Below are positions 46,057 to 55,170 of a stretch of DNA of 64,000 nt, one piece after another. How positions within the stretch are numbered: the stretch's first letter is position 1; each line of letters begins with the position of its first letter. A program made the position numbers and the translations under genes. A model generated the notes under the pieces. The model was not told the DNA's origin, did not search any database, and saw only the letters and a list, made by a program, of their open reading frames with translations. Source of the DNA: a virus; the IMG/VR virus record IMGVR_UViG_3300044733_003647, positions 62,001 to 126,000 of that record; one strand, 5' to 3'.

Positions 46057-46599
46057 ATGAACAAACAGAAACACTACATCAATAACGAAGATTTCCTAAA
46101 GGCCTTGGTTGCATACAAGGAACTATGTATCGAAGCCGAGAAGAACGGCAAAGCAAAACCCAACATACCAAATTATATCGGTGAATGTTGGATGAAAATT
46201 GCCGAAGGACTCTCACACAAACCAAACTTCATCAACTATACTTACCGAGATGAAATGATTTCGGATGGCATCGAAAACTGTCTGATGTATTTTGAGAACT
46301 TTGATCCGAATAAATCCAAAAACCCATTTGCATACTTCACCCAAATCATTTACTACGCCTTCCTCAGGAGAATACAGAAGGAAAAGAAACAATTGTATGT
46401 GAAGTATAAGTCTACCGAACAAATTGGTATTCTGGATGAATTTGAAACCATGGAGTTCGAAGATGGTACAACCAAACAGTTTGAACTGTATGACAACATT
46501 GCCGAGTTTATTGAGAACTACGAAGTTGCCAAAAAAACTAAAAAAGAATTGAAGACGGTAAAGAAACCAAAAGGGCTTGAAAAATTTATTGAGGAGTGA
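46057..46599 (+). CDS. 55: Late transcription sigma factor gp55
   Basis: A 180-residue divergent sigma-70-family protein. The RDEMISDGIENCLMYFENFDPNKSKNPFAYFTQIIYYAFLRRIQKEKKQL segment is the gp55-type sigma region 2. With the sliding clamp gp45 and co-activator gp33 it directs host RNA polymerase to TATAAATA promoters, many copies of which stand before virion genes here. No gp33 gene was recognised. Confidence 0.88.
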   Translation: MNKQKHYINNEDFLKALVAYKELCIEAEKNGKAKPNIPNYIGECWMKIAEGLSHKPNFINYTYRDEMISDGIENCLMYFENFDPNKSKNPFAYFTQIIYYAFLRRIQKEKKQLYVKYKSTEQIGILDEFETMEFEDGTTKQFELYDNIAEFIENYEVAKKTKKELKTVKKPKGLEKFIEE

Positions 46600-46603
46600 T
46601 ATA

Positions 46604-47065
46604 ATGAAAATTGGATTTAATTGTAGCACCTTTGATTTGTTCCATGCTGGGCATGTCACAATGTTGCGAGAAGAAAAAAGACACTGTAATTATTTGATTG
46701 TGGCAGTACAGGTTGATCCAACCGTGGATAGGCCAGATACCAAAAATAAACCAGTAATGTCTATGTACGAAAGATTTATGTGTGTGTCGGCTTGCAAATA
46801 TGTTGATGAAGTTTTGGTATACCATACCGAAGAAGATTTATTGAACATGTTGAAAACGGTGCATATTGATATTCGCTTTTTAGGTGATGAATATAAAACA
46901 AAGGACTTTACTGGAAAACAATGGTGTTTGGATCAAGGCATAGAATTGTTCTATCACGAACGACAACACCCATACAGTAGTTCTGGTTTAAGAAAAAGAG
47001 TATGGGAAGCGGAAGAAAAAAGAATGGGTATTTTGAAACAGGAATATAATGATTGTAAAAAATGA
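46604..47065 (+). CDS. Cytidylyltransferase-like nucleotidyltransferase
   Basis: A 153-residue protein. The start is ATG 46604 with GAGTGA upstream; the longer frame runs into gp55. HAGH (14-17) in FDLFHAGHV is the HxGH nucleotidyl-transfer motif of the TagD/RfaE-type family. A C-terminal YSSSGLRKRV matches the ISTS-like second motif. It could make a CDP- or ADP-activated alcohol or sugar for surface or virion modification. Substrate unknown. It overlaps gp47 by four bases. Confidence 0.7.
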   Translation: MKIGFNCSTFDLFHAGHVTMLREEKRHCNYLIVAVQVDPTVDRPDTKNKPVMSMYERFMCVSACKYVDEVLVYHTEEDLLNMLKTVHIDIRFLGDEYKTKDFTGKQWCLDQGIELFYHERQHPYSSSGLRKRVWEAEEKRMGILKQEYNDCKK

Positions 47066-48135
47066 AAATTGCCATAATAACTGATCAACATTTTGGTGCG
47101 AGAAATGATTCGGTACACTTTTTAGATTTTTACGAAAAGTTTTATAGAGATACCTTCTTTCCTAAAATCAAAGAGGAAAATGTACAAGCCGTATTGATGT
47201 TGGGTGATACTTTTGACCGCAGAAAGTACATGAACTTCTATACACTCAAACGTGCCAAAGAAATGTTCTTTGATCCTCTGGCACAAATGGGAATTGATGT
47301 TCACATTCTGGCTGGCAATCACGACACCTATTTCAAGAACACGAATGATGTGAACTCGGTTGATCTGTTACTCCGAGAATACTCTAGTTCATTTAATGTG
47401 ATTGATGATCCAACGGAGATTTATGTTGGTCCACACAAGATTTGCATGATGCCTTGGATTTGTCCAGAAAATTATGAAGATAGTATGACGATGCTTCAAA
47501 CTACTGATGCAAAGTACTGCATGGGTCACTTTGAAATTTCTGGTTTTGCAATGTATCGCGGTATGCCATCTGAAGGAGGATTAGATCGTGGGATTTTTCG
47601 TAAGTTCTCTCATACTTTTTCTGGTCATTATCATCATAAGTCTAGTTCAGACGACATTTACTACCTCGGAAATCCATACGAACTCACTTGGCAAGATTAC
47701 AACGATCCTCGCGGCTTTCATATCTTTAATTTGGATAACGATGGGCTTGATTTTGTAAAGAATCCAAATGTCATGTTTCACCGCATCAAGTATGATGACA
47801 AGGAAGAAACTATCACCGAAATCAACAATAAAGATTTATCAGTTTACACCGGCGCTTATGTTAAAGTGGTTGTAATGAATAAAACGAATCCATATTTGTT
47901 TGACAAGTTTATGAATAACTTGTATAATGTCAATCCAATTGATATCACCATTGCAGAAGACTTTTCTGAATTGACAGAAGGTGTTGAAGAGAATATGGTA
48001 GATCAAGCTGAAGACACCTTAACCATACTCAACAAATATGTTGATGCAATTAAGGAAGATAGCATAGATAATAATGAATTGAAAAAATTATTGAAAGAAC
48101 TCTACGTAGAGGCATTGAATACTGAGAGAGCATGA
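47062..48135 (+). CDS. 47: Recombination nuclease subunit gp47
   Basis: A 357-residue metallophosphoesterase (Mre11-type) with DQHFG, LGDTFDRR, GNHD and GHYHH motifs for two metals. Together with gp46 it resects DNA ends for recombination-dependent replication. It overlaps gp46 by four bases. Confidence 0.9.
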   Translation: MKIAIITDQHFGARNDSVHFLDFYEKFYRDTFFPKIKEENVQAVLMLGDTFDRRKYMNFYTLKRAKEMFFDPLAQMGIDVHILAGNHDTYFKNTNDVNSVDLLLREYSSSFNVIDDPTEIYVGPHKICMMPWICPENYEDSMTMLQTTDAKYCMGHFEISGFAMYRGMPSEGGLDRGIFRKFSHTFSGHYHHKSSSDDIYYLGNPYELTWQDYNDPRGFHIFNLDNDGLDFVKNPNVMFHRIKYDDKEETITEINNKDLSVYTGAYVKVVVMNKTNPYLFDKFMNNLYNVNPIDITIAEDFSELTEGVEENMVDQAEDTLTILNKYVDAIKEDSIDNNELKKLLKELYVEALNTERA

Positions 48136-49850
48136 TACTATTTCAAAAAATCCGTTGGAAGAATTTACTGTCTACCGGTAATTCTTTCACCGAAATCAAT
48201 TTCACCAGATCAACAAACACACTGATTATTGGTCAGAATGGAGCAGGTAAATCCACCATTCTTGATGCATTGTGTTTTGTTTTGTTTGGTAAACCATTCA
48301 GAAAAATAAATAAACCACAACTGTTAAACTCTATCAATGGTAGAGATGCGGTAGTCGAAATAGAATTTTCTATTGGTAAAAAATCGTACAAAGTTGTTCG
48401 TGGTATTAAACCCAACATCTTTGAGATTTATGTTGATGGTGTTCTGCTGAACCAAGATGCAGCTGCAAAAGATTATCAAGAAGTACTAGAGAACAATATT
48501 CTCAAATTAAATTACAAATCTTTCACGCAGGTTGTGATTCTTGGTTCAGCTTCTTTCGTTCCGTTTATGCAGTTATCTGCTTCAGATCGTAGGACAATTA
48601 TCGAAGACCTACTAGACATTCAAATTTTCTCTTCAATGAATTCCGTTGTCAAAGAGAAAATGTCCACAATCAAAGATGATATTACCAAAGTAAAATTTGA
48701 TATCAATCTGGTGGAAGAAAAAATTAAGTTTCAGAAACAAAACATTGAAGACCATCGTTTACGTAATGATGTTGAGATTGAAAATAAGAGAAATGAAATT
48801 GTCACCTCACAAGGACAAATTACCAAAATCACTAACGACATTTCTCTCATACAGAAACATGTCGATGCACTAACTTACAAAGTTGGTGATGGCCAAGACA
48901 GTCTGGATAAAAAGTCTAAAAAACTAATTCAGTTGGAAGCCAAGATTGAAAACAATATTTCAAAGAATGAAAAGGATATTGAATTTTATGAAAAAAATGA
49001 CAATTGCCCAACATGTAAACAGTCTATTGAAACACATTTCAAAGCTCAGCAAATCCAAGAAAGAAAAGATAAAGTCAACACACAACAAAAAGGTCTTGAC
49101 GAAATTAAGGCAGAGATCGGTAAAATTACAAAACGAATGAATGATATCGCTGCCGTATTGAAACACATCAATGCACACAATGGCGAAATTATTAAACACA
49201 ACTCAACCATATCTGCTATACAACAATATATTACCAAACTGAATAAAGAGATCACCGATCTCTCTTCAACCAAAGACAATCTGGAAGAAGAGAATGAGAA
49301 GTTGAAAGATTTGAAAAGTGAATTGACAACATATACTGAATCGTATGAAAAACTTGTTTCGTTGAAACATTACCATGAATATGCCAGCACTCTACTGAAA
49401 GATACTGGTATCAAAACAAAGATCATCAAACAGTACTTGCCGATTATGAACAAGTTGATCAACAAGTACCTGTCTTCAATGGACTTCTTTGTCAACTTCA
49501 ATATTAACGAAAACTTTGAAGAGACAATCAAGAGTCGGCACCGCGATGAATTTTCATATGCTAATTTTTCCGAAGGTGAGAAACAAAAGATTGATATGGC
49601 ATTGTTGTTAACTTGGCGCCAAGTTGCCAAATTGAAAAATAGTACCAATACCAATCTGTTGATATTGGATGAAATATTTGATAGTAGTTTGGATACGGCT
49701 TCTGTTGAACTGTTGATGAACCTACTAAAAGAGTTGTCTTCTGATACAAACGTTTTTGTCATCTCACACAAAGGTGATCAACTGTTTGATAAGTTCCGTT
49801 CCGTTATTAAGTTTGTAAAGAAGAATAATTTTTCTGTGATTGAGAAATAA
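48132..49850 (+). CDS. 46: Recombination nuclease ATPase gp46
   Basis: A 572-residue Rad50-type ABC ATPase. Walker A GQNGAGKST is at 34-42, long coiled coils flank a zinc hook CPTC, and a C-terminal signature FSEGEKQKIDMALLLTWRQVA and Walker B NLLILDEIFDSSLD follow. It partners gp47. Confidence 0.9.
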   Translation: MILFQKIRWKNLLSTGNSFTEINFTRSTNTLIIGQNGAGKSTILDALCFVLFGKPFRKINKPQLLNSINGRDAVVEIEFSIGKKSYKVVRGIKPNIFEIYVDGVLLNQDAAAKDYQEVLENNILKLNYKSFTQVVILGSASFVPFMQLSASDRRTIIEDLLDIQIFSSMNSVVKEKMSTIKDDITKVKFDINLVEEKIKFQKQNIEDHRLRNDVEIENKRNEIVTSQGQITKITNDISLIQKHVDALTYKVGDGQDSLDKKSKKLIQLEAKIENNISKNEKDIEFYEKNDNCPTCKQSIETHFKAQQIQERKDKVNTQQKGLDEIKAEIGKITKRMNDIAAVLKHINAHNGEIIKHNSTISAIQQYITKLNKEITDLSSTKDNLEEENEKLKDLKSELTTYTESYEKLVSLKHYHEYASTLLKDTGIKTKIIKQYLPIMNKLINKYLSSMDFFVNFNINENFEETIKSRHRDEFSYANFSEGEKQKIDMALLLTWRQVAKLKNSTNTNLLILDEIFDSSLDTASVELLMNLLKELSSDTNVFVISHKGDQLFDKFRSVIKFVKKNNFSVIEK

Positions 49851-49861
49851 AAGGAAACAAA

Positions 49862-50455
49862 ATGAGTACTGATGAAGTTGTATTATACGATACACAAGAA
49901 CAAAGTAAGGTTGCGTCAATTGCACCAATTTTTAAACTTGTTCCTCCAGATTGGCCAACTCTTTACCAAGTGTTGCCAGAGTTTAACTTTAAGAAACCAC
50001 CCGTTAATCCGGCAGAGTTTGCTTCTTCTCTGGTAGAAACCTGTAAAACAAATAATGGATTAGGTCTTTCTGCAAATCAATGTGGTTATGCACATCGTGT
50101 TTTTGTTATGGGTACGGGTGAGGAATATGTTGCATTCTTTAATCCTGAACTGATCTCTTCTGAAGGAGAAGTTCATATGGATGAAGGTTGCCTTTCTTTT
50201 CCAATGTTGACATTAAAGGTAACAAGACCAAAAACAATTCAGGTAAAATACCAAGACTTCAAAGGTGAAACACATACCAAAACTTTTGAAGGATTAACCG
50301 CCAGGTGTTTCCTGCATGAACTTGACCACATGAACGGAATAGTGTATACTGACAGGACTAAACCTCTTGCACTTCAACTTGGTTTGAAAAAACTGAGTAA
50401 GTTAAACAAGAAGATGCTTAAGTTTCAAAAGTACAATCTATCAAAAAAGAAATAA
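49862..50455 (+). CDS. Peptide deformylase
   Basis: A 197-residue protein with all three deformylase motifs: GLGLSANQ (66-73), EGCLS (108-112, metal-binding Cys) and HELDH (152-156, metal histidines and catalytic Glu). It removes N-formyl from nascent proteins. Viral deformylases are known in marine phages and thought to sustain protein turnover or maturation during infection. The N-terminal extension of about 35 residues is longer than minimal viral versions. Confidence 0.88.
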   Translation: MSTDEVVLYDTQEQSKVASIAPIFKLVPPDWPTLYQVLPEFNFKKPPVNPAEFASSLVETCKTNNGLGLSANQCGYAHRVFVMGTGEEYVAFFNPELISSEGEVHMDEGCLSFPMLTLKVTRPKTIQVKYQDFKGETHTKTFEGLTARCFLHELDHMNGIVYTDRTKPLALQLGLKKLSKLNKKMLKFQKYNLSKKK

Positions 50456-50458
50456 TTA

Positions 50459-51733
50459 ATGGCGAAGAAAAAAGTATATCCATCGTTCGATGAACAGTGG
50501 CGTCTTTGGCAAATTGAAAATGAGCCAGCACGTTTCACTCATATTGATACCGAGAAACTAAAACAATCTTTAGTCGATGACTTGACGAAGGCATCCAACA
50601 TGGATGTCCGTGAATATACTTTGTATCAAAAGTGGTGTGAGGTACATGAGAAGTATCCCACAAGAGAGATCAATACTATTTTTGATGGATATCAGGTTCA
50701 ATTGGTCGACAACAACCAAATGAAGATGATTGAAGAAGTCAAATCGAATTTCTGGATGCCAGAAACACCAGAGTGTTATGAGAAACTAAAACCTAAAATG
50801 GTCTTGTCTAATGGACCTTTGGCAGAAACCTGGAACACCATTCGTACCTTCTCTTCAACAATGAAGAACAATTCAAACATTGGTCGAAACTTGTTCTACA
50901 CTGTTCAAGATGAAGTTACAGGTAAATATCTTGGTGTCATCTGCATTTCATCCGACTTTCTTGACTTGACACCGCGAGACAAGGCAATTGGTTGGGAAAG
51001 AACCATCAAGACACAAGGTAATATGATTAATCATACTGCAATCGGTTCGACCATCGTACCTTTGCAACCTCTTGGATTCAACTATATGGGCGGCAAATTA
51101 TTGGCACTACTTTGTCTCTCTGATACTGTACAGAAAGATTGGAAGAGACAATATGGTGATGTACTCGTAGGTGTGACAACAACATCACTCTATGGTAATA
51201 CCAAATCAAATGGTCTGTCTCAGTATGATGGGCTTGAACACTGGAACAAAATGGGTTTCTCTAGTGGTTCTGTTGCATTCGAACCGACAAAGAAGACCGT
51301 TAATGCTGTCTATGATTGGGTGAAAGAAAATCACACTCAAAAATATTTCGAATGGTGGGAAGCCAAAAAACCAAATGGTTTGCCTTTTAAACGTGATCAT
51401 AAAAACCGCACGTTGAATTTCGCATATCCAAAACTTGGCATTCCTAAAAACCTGGTTCGTACCGAACATCAAAGAGGCATTTATTTTTCTCCTCTTTATA
51501 ATAATACCAATGAATTCTTAAGAAAAGAAATTGGTGAAAATGAACTGATCAAATCTTTCGATACATCCGAAGAAACCCTATCGAATATTTGGAAAATCAA
51601 ATATGCCAAAGGTAGGATTTCCATGTTGAAGAAGAAGAACAATGTCTCTTATGAGTCTTTGTTTTATGATGATTTGATCTTCTTGTCTTGGGAAGAAACC
51701 AAGGCAAAATACCTGCCACAAGTTGGCAGATAA
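50459..51733 (+). CDS. DUF4338 / DruA-like protein
   Basis: A 424-residue protein. The central region (GRNLFYTVQDEVTGKYLGVICISSDFLDLTPRDKAIGW, then IVPLQPLGFNYMGGKLLALLCLS, KDWKRQYGDVLVGVTTTSLYG, W-KMGFSSGS) follows the order of DUF4338, the family of Druantia DruA. The C-terminal part appears phage-specific. DruA belongs to a bacterial anti-phage system, and phage copies have no assigned role that I know. Recalled from pattern, so a search is needed to confirm the family. Confidence 0.5.
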   Translation: MAKKKVYPSFDEQWRLWQIENEPARFTHIDTEKLKQSLVDDLTKASNMDVREYTLYQKWCEVHEKYPTREINTIFDGYQVQLVDNNQMKMIEEVKSNFWMPETPECYEKLKPKMVLSNGPLAETWNTIRTFSSTMKNNSNIGRNLFYTVQDEVTGKYLGVICISSDFLDLTPRDKAIGWERTIKTQGNMINHTAIGSTIVPLQPLGFNYMGGKLLALLCLSDTVQKDWKRQYGDVLVGVTTTSLYGNTKSNGLSQYDGLEHWNKMGFSSGSVAFEPTKKTVNAVYDWVKENHTQKYFEWWEAKKPNGLPFKRDHKNRTLNFAYPKLGIPKNLVRTEHQRGIYFSPLYNNTNEFLRKEIGENELIKSFDTSEETLSNIWKIKYAKGRISMLKKKNNVSYESLFYDDLIFLSWEETKAKYLPQVGR

Positions 51734-51755
51734 TTCAAGTATACCATGAAAATAC

Positions 51756-51784
51756 TTGACACGGTGTCTATATAATAGTATACT
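51756..51784 (+). promoter_or_regulatory. Sigma-70 promoter TTGACA-N17-TATACT
   Basis: A perfect -35 (51756-51761), 17-base spacer, and one-mismatch -10 (51779-51784), about 57 bases before the small wHTH gene at 51841. A strong early-type host promoter. Confidence 0.8.
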
Positions 51785-51840
51785 GTGAAGACTTGCAAAA
51801 CGCAAGATTTTTGTTAAACCTTGTCATTATGGAGATTACT

Positions 51841-52110
51841 ATGACTAAATTATCCGCTAAGCAACGCCTACTTAACTTTCTGAGCAAGAAAGAAGGCTAC
51901 AACACCCTCTCTACCGCACAAGCTCGTGCTCGCTTCGGCATCCAGAATGTCAGCGCTCGTATCGATGAGCTGCGTCAAGAAGGTCATGTTATCTACACGA
52001 ACACCAAGACCCGCGCTGACGGTTCTAAGGTTTCTGTTTATCGTATGGGCACACCAACCAAAGCTTTGGTTCGTGCTGCACGCCAAGCCGGTTACAGTTT
52101 CAACGCTTAA
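51841..52110 (+). CDS. Small winged-helix DNA-binding protein
   Basis: An 89-residue protein. The start is ATG 51841 after TGGAG; the longer frame begins before the likely transcript start region. Residues 1-60 (KQRLLNFLSKKEGYNTLSTAQARARFGIQNVSARIDELRQEGHVIYTN) form a helix-turn-helix followed by a beta wing, as in phage wHTH proteins. It has its own strong promoter and terminator, so it is an independent unit, possibly an early regulator. Confidence 0.7.
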   Translation: MTKLSAKQRLLNFLSKKEGYNTLSTAQARARFGIQNVSARIDELRQEGHVIYTNTKTRADGSKVSVYRMGTPTKALVRAARQAGYSFNA

Positions 52111-52123
52111 TTGACGTTTGACT

Positions 52124-52157
52124 GGGAGACCACCATGGGGTGGTTCTCCCTTTTTTT
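52124..52157 (+). terminator. Rho-independent terminator after wHTH gene
   Basis: GGGAG-AC-CACC pairs with GGTGG-TT-CTCCC around a short loop and is followed by seven T residues. Confidence 0.85.
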
Positions 52158-52172
52158 ATTTTTGGAGAGATA

Positions 52173-52991
52173 ATGGAAATTTCAATTAAAAAAGAAGAGC
52201 TTCAAAAGAAAAGTATTTTCGTTGCAACACCTATGTATGGTGGTATGAATCACGGACTGTATGCCAAGGCTTGCCTTGATTTGCAGTCTATTTGTATTCA
52301 GTATGGTGTACAAGTTAAATTTTCATTTCTCTTCAATGAATCTTTGATTACACGTGCAAGAAACTACCTTGTTGATGAGTTCTTAAATCGTTCAAACTGC
52401 ACACATATGTTGTTTATTGACTCTGATATTCACTTTGATCCGAAAGATGTGATTGCACTTCTTGCTCTGGACAAAGATGTTATCGGTGGTCCTTATCCTA
52501 AGAAAGCTATTAAATGGCGTTCTGTTAAGAAAGCCATGGAGAGAAATCCAGAAATCGATGCTCAAGCTTTGGAGAAAGTAACTGGTGATTATGTTTTCAA
52601 TCCCGTTCGTGGTACTGAAAAGTTTTCTGTGTCTGAACCACTTGAAGTTCTGGAAATTGGTACGGGCTTTATGATGATTAAGCGTGAAGTATTCCCCAAG
52701 ATGGAAGAAGCGTACCCACAGTTGCGTTATAAACCCGATCACGTTGGCCAGGCACATTTTGATGGTTCGCGTTACATTCACGCTTTCTTTGATACTATCA
52801 TTGATACTGAAGATTCTGCAACTGGCGGCGGCACAGATCGTTATCTGTCTGAAGATTATATGTTCTGTCAACTCTGGCGTAAACTTGGTGGACAAATCTG
52901 GCTTTGCCCTTGGATGCGTACTGATCACATCGGTACATATCACTTCAAAGGCGACATGCCTGCTGTTGCGAATTTTGTTGGAGAAATGTGA
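52173..52991 (+). CDS. GT-A-type glycosyltransferase-like protein
   Basis: A 272-residue protein, starting at ATG 52173 with GGAGAG upstream. The N-terminal IFVATPMYGGMNHGLYAK and FIDSD (81-85) are the GT-A fold start and DxD-type metal motif. PYPKKAIKW and the late SEDYMFCQLWRKLGGQIWLCPW segment match phage proteins annotated as glycosyltransferases. The sugar donor and acceptor are unknown; surface or DNA glycosylation are possible. Confidence 0.65.
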   Translation: MEISIKKEELQKKSIFVATPMYGGMNHGLYAKACLDLQSICIQYGVQVKFSFLFNESLITRARNYLVDEFLNRSNCTHMLFIDSDIHFDPKDVIALLALDKDVIGGPYPKKAIKWRSVKKAMERNPEIDAQALEKVTGDYVFNPVRGTEKFSVSEPLEVLEIGTGFMMIKREVFPKMEEAYPQLRYKPDHVGQAHFDGSRYIHAFFDTIIDTEDSATGGGTDRYLSEDYMFCQLWRKLGGQIWLCPWMRTDHIGTYHFKGDMPAVANFVGEM

Positions 52992-53635
52992 TGATTGTAG
53001 GCCTACTTGGATTCATTGGTTCAGGTAAAGGCACAGCAGGTGACATCCTTAGAGACATGGGCTTTACTCCTTTGAGTTTTGCCAAAGGTGTTAAGGATGT
53101 TGCCGCTGAAATGTTTGGCTGGCCTAGACACCTTCTAGAAGGTGATACTGATGCCTCCCGCAAGTGGCGAGAACAACCTGACGAATTTTGGTCTAAAGAA
53201 TTTGGAAAAGATTTTACACCAAGACTCGCATTACAGTTGTTGGGCACAGAAGTTGGTAGAGATGTATTTCACAAAGATTTTTGGGTTATTAAAATGAAGA
53301 GATACATCATGTCGAACCCGGAACAAAATTTTGTTATCACTGATGTTCGTTTTGAAAATGAAATACAATTTGTACATGATCAAGGTGGCATTTTGATTGA
53401 AATACAAAGAGGTGTTAAACCACATTGGTATGACATTGCAAGAAAAGCAAACCGCGGTGATCGTGCTGCAGAAAGCTTCATGTTGCGATCTGGTATACAT
53501 GAATCTGAGTGGCGTTGGATTGGCGGACATATTGATTATATCATTGAGAATGATGGTACATTGGAAGACTTGAAGAAAAAGGTCACCAAAAAACTTGAAC
53601 TTTCCTACGGTTCTAGTACAATTGAAGAAATGTAA
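52991..53635 (+). CDS. Deoxynucleoside monophosphate kinase-like
   Basis: A 214-residue protein starting at ATG 52991, overlapping the previous stop by one base. The P-loop GFIGSGKGT is at 7-15. The remainder (LSFAKGVKDVAAEMFGWPRHLLEGDTDASRKWRE, RLALQLLGTEVGRD, FVITDVRFENEIQ) matches T4 gene 1-type dNMP kinases, which feed nucleotide synthesis. Inferred role: phosphorylating dNMPs for phage replication. Confidence 0.78.
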   Translation: MIVGLLGFIGSGKGTAGDILRDMGFTPLSFAKGVKDVAAEMFGWPRHLLEGDTDASRKWREQPDEFWSKEFGKDFTPRLALQLLGTEVGRDVFHKDFWVIKMKRYIMSNPEQNFVITDVRFENEIQFVHDQGGILIEIQRGVKPHWYDIARKANRGDRAAESFMLRSGIHESEWRWIGGHIDYIIENDGTLEDLKKKVTKKLELSYGSSTIEEM

Positions 53636-53648
53636 TAAGGAGTATATT

Positions 53649-54323
53649 ATGAAATTATCGAGTGAGACACTAACAGTGTTGAAAAACTTTGCTGGCATTA
53701 ATTCCGGCATTGAATTTAAAACAGGCAATAAGATTGCAACCATTTCGTCAACTAAAACGGTTCTTGCAAAAGCAACCTTACCTGATGAGTTCCCACAAGA
53801 CTTTTGCATCTATGATCTGAATCAATTTTTGTCGGTGTTCTCTCTGAACAAAGATACTGAATTGGATTTCGACACACAACACGTGATCTTTAAATCTGGT
53901 CGCAGCAAAACAAAATATCGTACTACTGTAAAGACGATGATCGTTTCTCCTCCAGATAAAGAACTGAAACTACCAACAGTCGATGGTGAGTTTGTGTTGA
54001 AAGATGAAGACTTGGCCCAGGCATTGAAGAATGCTGCCGTTCTTGGATCGTCACACATTGCATTTCAATCTGATGGTTCTAAAGTTGTCGTTTCGACATT
54101 CGATGCCAAGGATGATTCTGCACACACGAACACAATCGAAATCGGCGAGATTAATAATGAAAAAGTTTTTAAGGCAGTTTTTCTTGCTGAAAACTTTAAG
54201 ATGATTCCTGGCACTTACACTGTTGAAGTCTCGTCACAGGGGCTTGCTTCATTCAAGAATGAAAAGGGTGATCTGCAATATTGGATTGCCATCGAAGCCA
54301 AAGAATCTAAATTCGGAGAATAA
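53649..54323 (+). CDS. 45: Sliding clamp gp45
   Basis: A 224-residue protein starting at ATG 53649 after AAGGAG. The beta-rich clamp sequence (MKLSSETLTVLKNFAGINSGIEFK, ISSTKTVLAKATLP, FCIYDLNQFLSVFSL) matches T4-type gp45. It acts as polymerase processivity clamp and mobile enhancer of gp55-dependent late transcription. Confidence 0.9.
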   Translation: MKLSSETLTVLKNFAGINSGIEFKTGNKIATISSTKTVLAKATLPDEFPQDFCIYDLNQFLSVFSLNKDTELDFDTQHVIFKSGRSKTKYRTTVKTMIVSPPDKELKLPTVDGEFVLKDEDLAQALKNAAVLGSSHIAFQSDGSKVVVSTFDAKDDSAHTNTIEIGEINNEKVFKAVFLAENFKMIPGTYTVEVSSQGLASFKNEKGDLQYWIAIEAKESKFGE

Positions 54324-54324
54324 C

Positions 54325-54522
54325 ATGTTGATTTATTTTACTGATGCAATGTCTAAAAAACCAATTGCAATTAATCCTGAACATGTTATTGCTGTATTGG
54401 AATCTCCAAATACGGAAGAAGTTCCGGGAAACACTGTCGTCAACTTGATCACAGGCACTGTTGCTCTAGAACAAATGATGTTGGATGTTGTTGGATTGAT
54501 TAATGGAGAACTTAACAAATGA
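54325..54522 (+). CDS. Small protein of unknown function (65 aa)
   Basis: It starts at ATG 54325, two bases after gp45 stops, and overlaps the next start by four bases. A beta-rich N-terminus (YFTDAMSKKPIAINPEHVIAVLE) is followed by a helix. The operon position between gp45 and DsbA suggests a small replication or transcription accessory. Confidence 0.5.
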   Translation: MLIYFTDAMSKKPIAINPEHVIAVLESPNTEEVPGNTVVNLITGTVALEQMMLDVVGLINGELNK

Positions 54523-54794
54523 CTAAAGTGAATACACTATTTGGTTCTTATGATGAAGAACAACTTAAAAAATTGAAAGGTTATGTTGATGAGATGGTTC
54601 TACACATGAACCGCAATCAATCGAATAATGAGGCAATCAAAGATATCGTTGATGCTGCCAATGATGAGTTGAAAGTTCCTAAAAAGATTGTTAAACGCAT
54701 GGCAAAAACCCAGTTCAAACAATCTTTCCACACAGAGGTTGCCGAATCTAAAGAATTTGAAGCCCTTTTCGAATCGATGTTGGATGTAAAATGA
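54519..54794 (+). CDS. dsbA: DsbA-like double-stranded DNA-binding protein
   Basis: A 91-residue protein. The C-terminal half (IKDIVDAANDELKVPKKIVKRMAKTQFKQSFHTEVAESKEFEALFESML) resembles T4 DsbA in spacing and pattern, as does the location near gp45. T4 DsbA binds DNA near late promoters and may modulate transcription. It overlaps both neighbours by four bases. Confidence 0.65.
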   Translation: MTKVNTLFGSYDEEQLKKLKGYVDEMVLHMNRNQSNNEAIKDIVDAANDELKVPKKIVKRMAKTQFKQSFHTEVAESKEFEALFESMLDVK

Positions 54795-55138
54795 ATCCGG
54801 CCAGCAGAAGAAATTTTGCAAAAGGCCTGGGATTAACAGGCCTTTTTTTGGCTGGCGTTGCAGGTTACAAAGAAGTCCAAGAACGTATTGTTTATAAACA
54901 AGATGAGTTGCCAACCAAAGAGTTGGAAAAACAACTTGAAAAGAAACCTGTGTTGCAACTTCAAGCAACATATGGTGAAGAATTGCCACCACAACAGAGT
55001 ATTTATGGAAATTATTTTCTTGTTGGTATGGGACCAAATTATAAACCTGGAACAGAGAAACATGTTTCGGTGAATATTGCACCAGGTCCTGATGGTAAAC
55101 TTTACGTCAAAGAGAATGACACCTGGCGTAAAATCTGA
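54791..55138 (+). CDS. Tat-signal-like exported protein, unknown
   Basis: A 115-residue protein. The N-terminus SRRNFAKGLGLTGLFLAGVAG carries a twin-arginine motif (S-R-R-x-F-x-K) and a hydrophobic stretch, like a Tat signal or signal anchor. The rest is hydrophilic with a Gly-rich C-terminal beta segment. No cofactor motif is visible. Located within the replisome operon, it may be a passenger gene acting at the envelope. Confidence 0.55.
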   Translation: MNPASRRNFAKGLGLTGLFLAGVAGYKEVQERIVYKQDELPTKELEKQLEKKPVLQLQATYGEELPPQQSIYGNYFLVGMGPNYKPGTEKHVSVNIAPGPDGKLYVKENDTWRKI

Positions 55139-55170
55139 TACAATGTTATTTTATATTATGGAGAATTTGA

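Noticed and set aside
52392-52943. 183-residue minus-strand frame opposite the glycosyltransferase
   Set aside because: No family resemblance, no ribosome-binding site, and the + strand gene has clear motifs and coupling to its neighbours.
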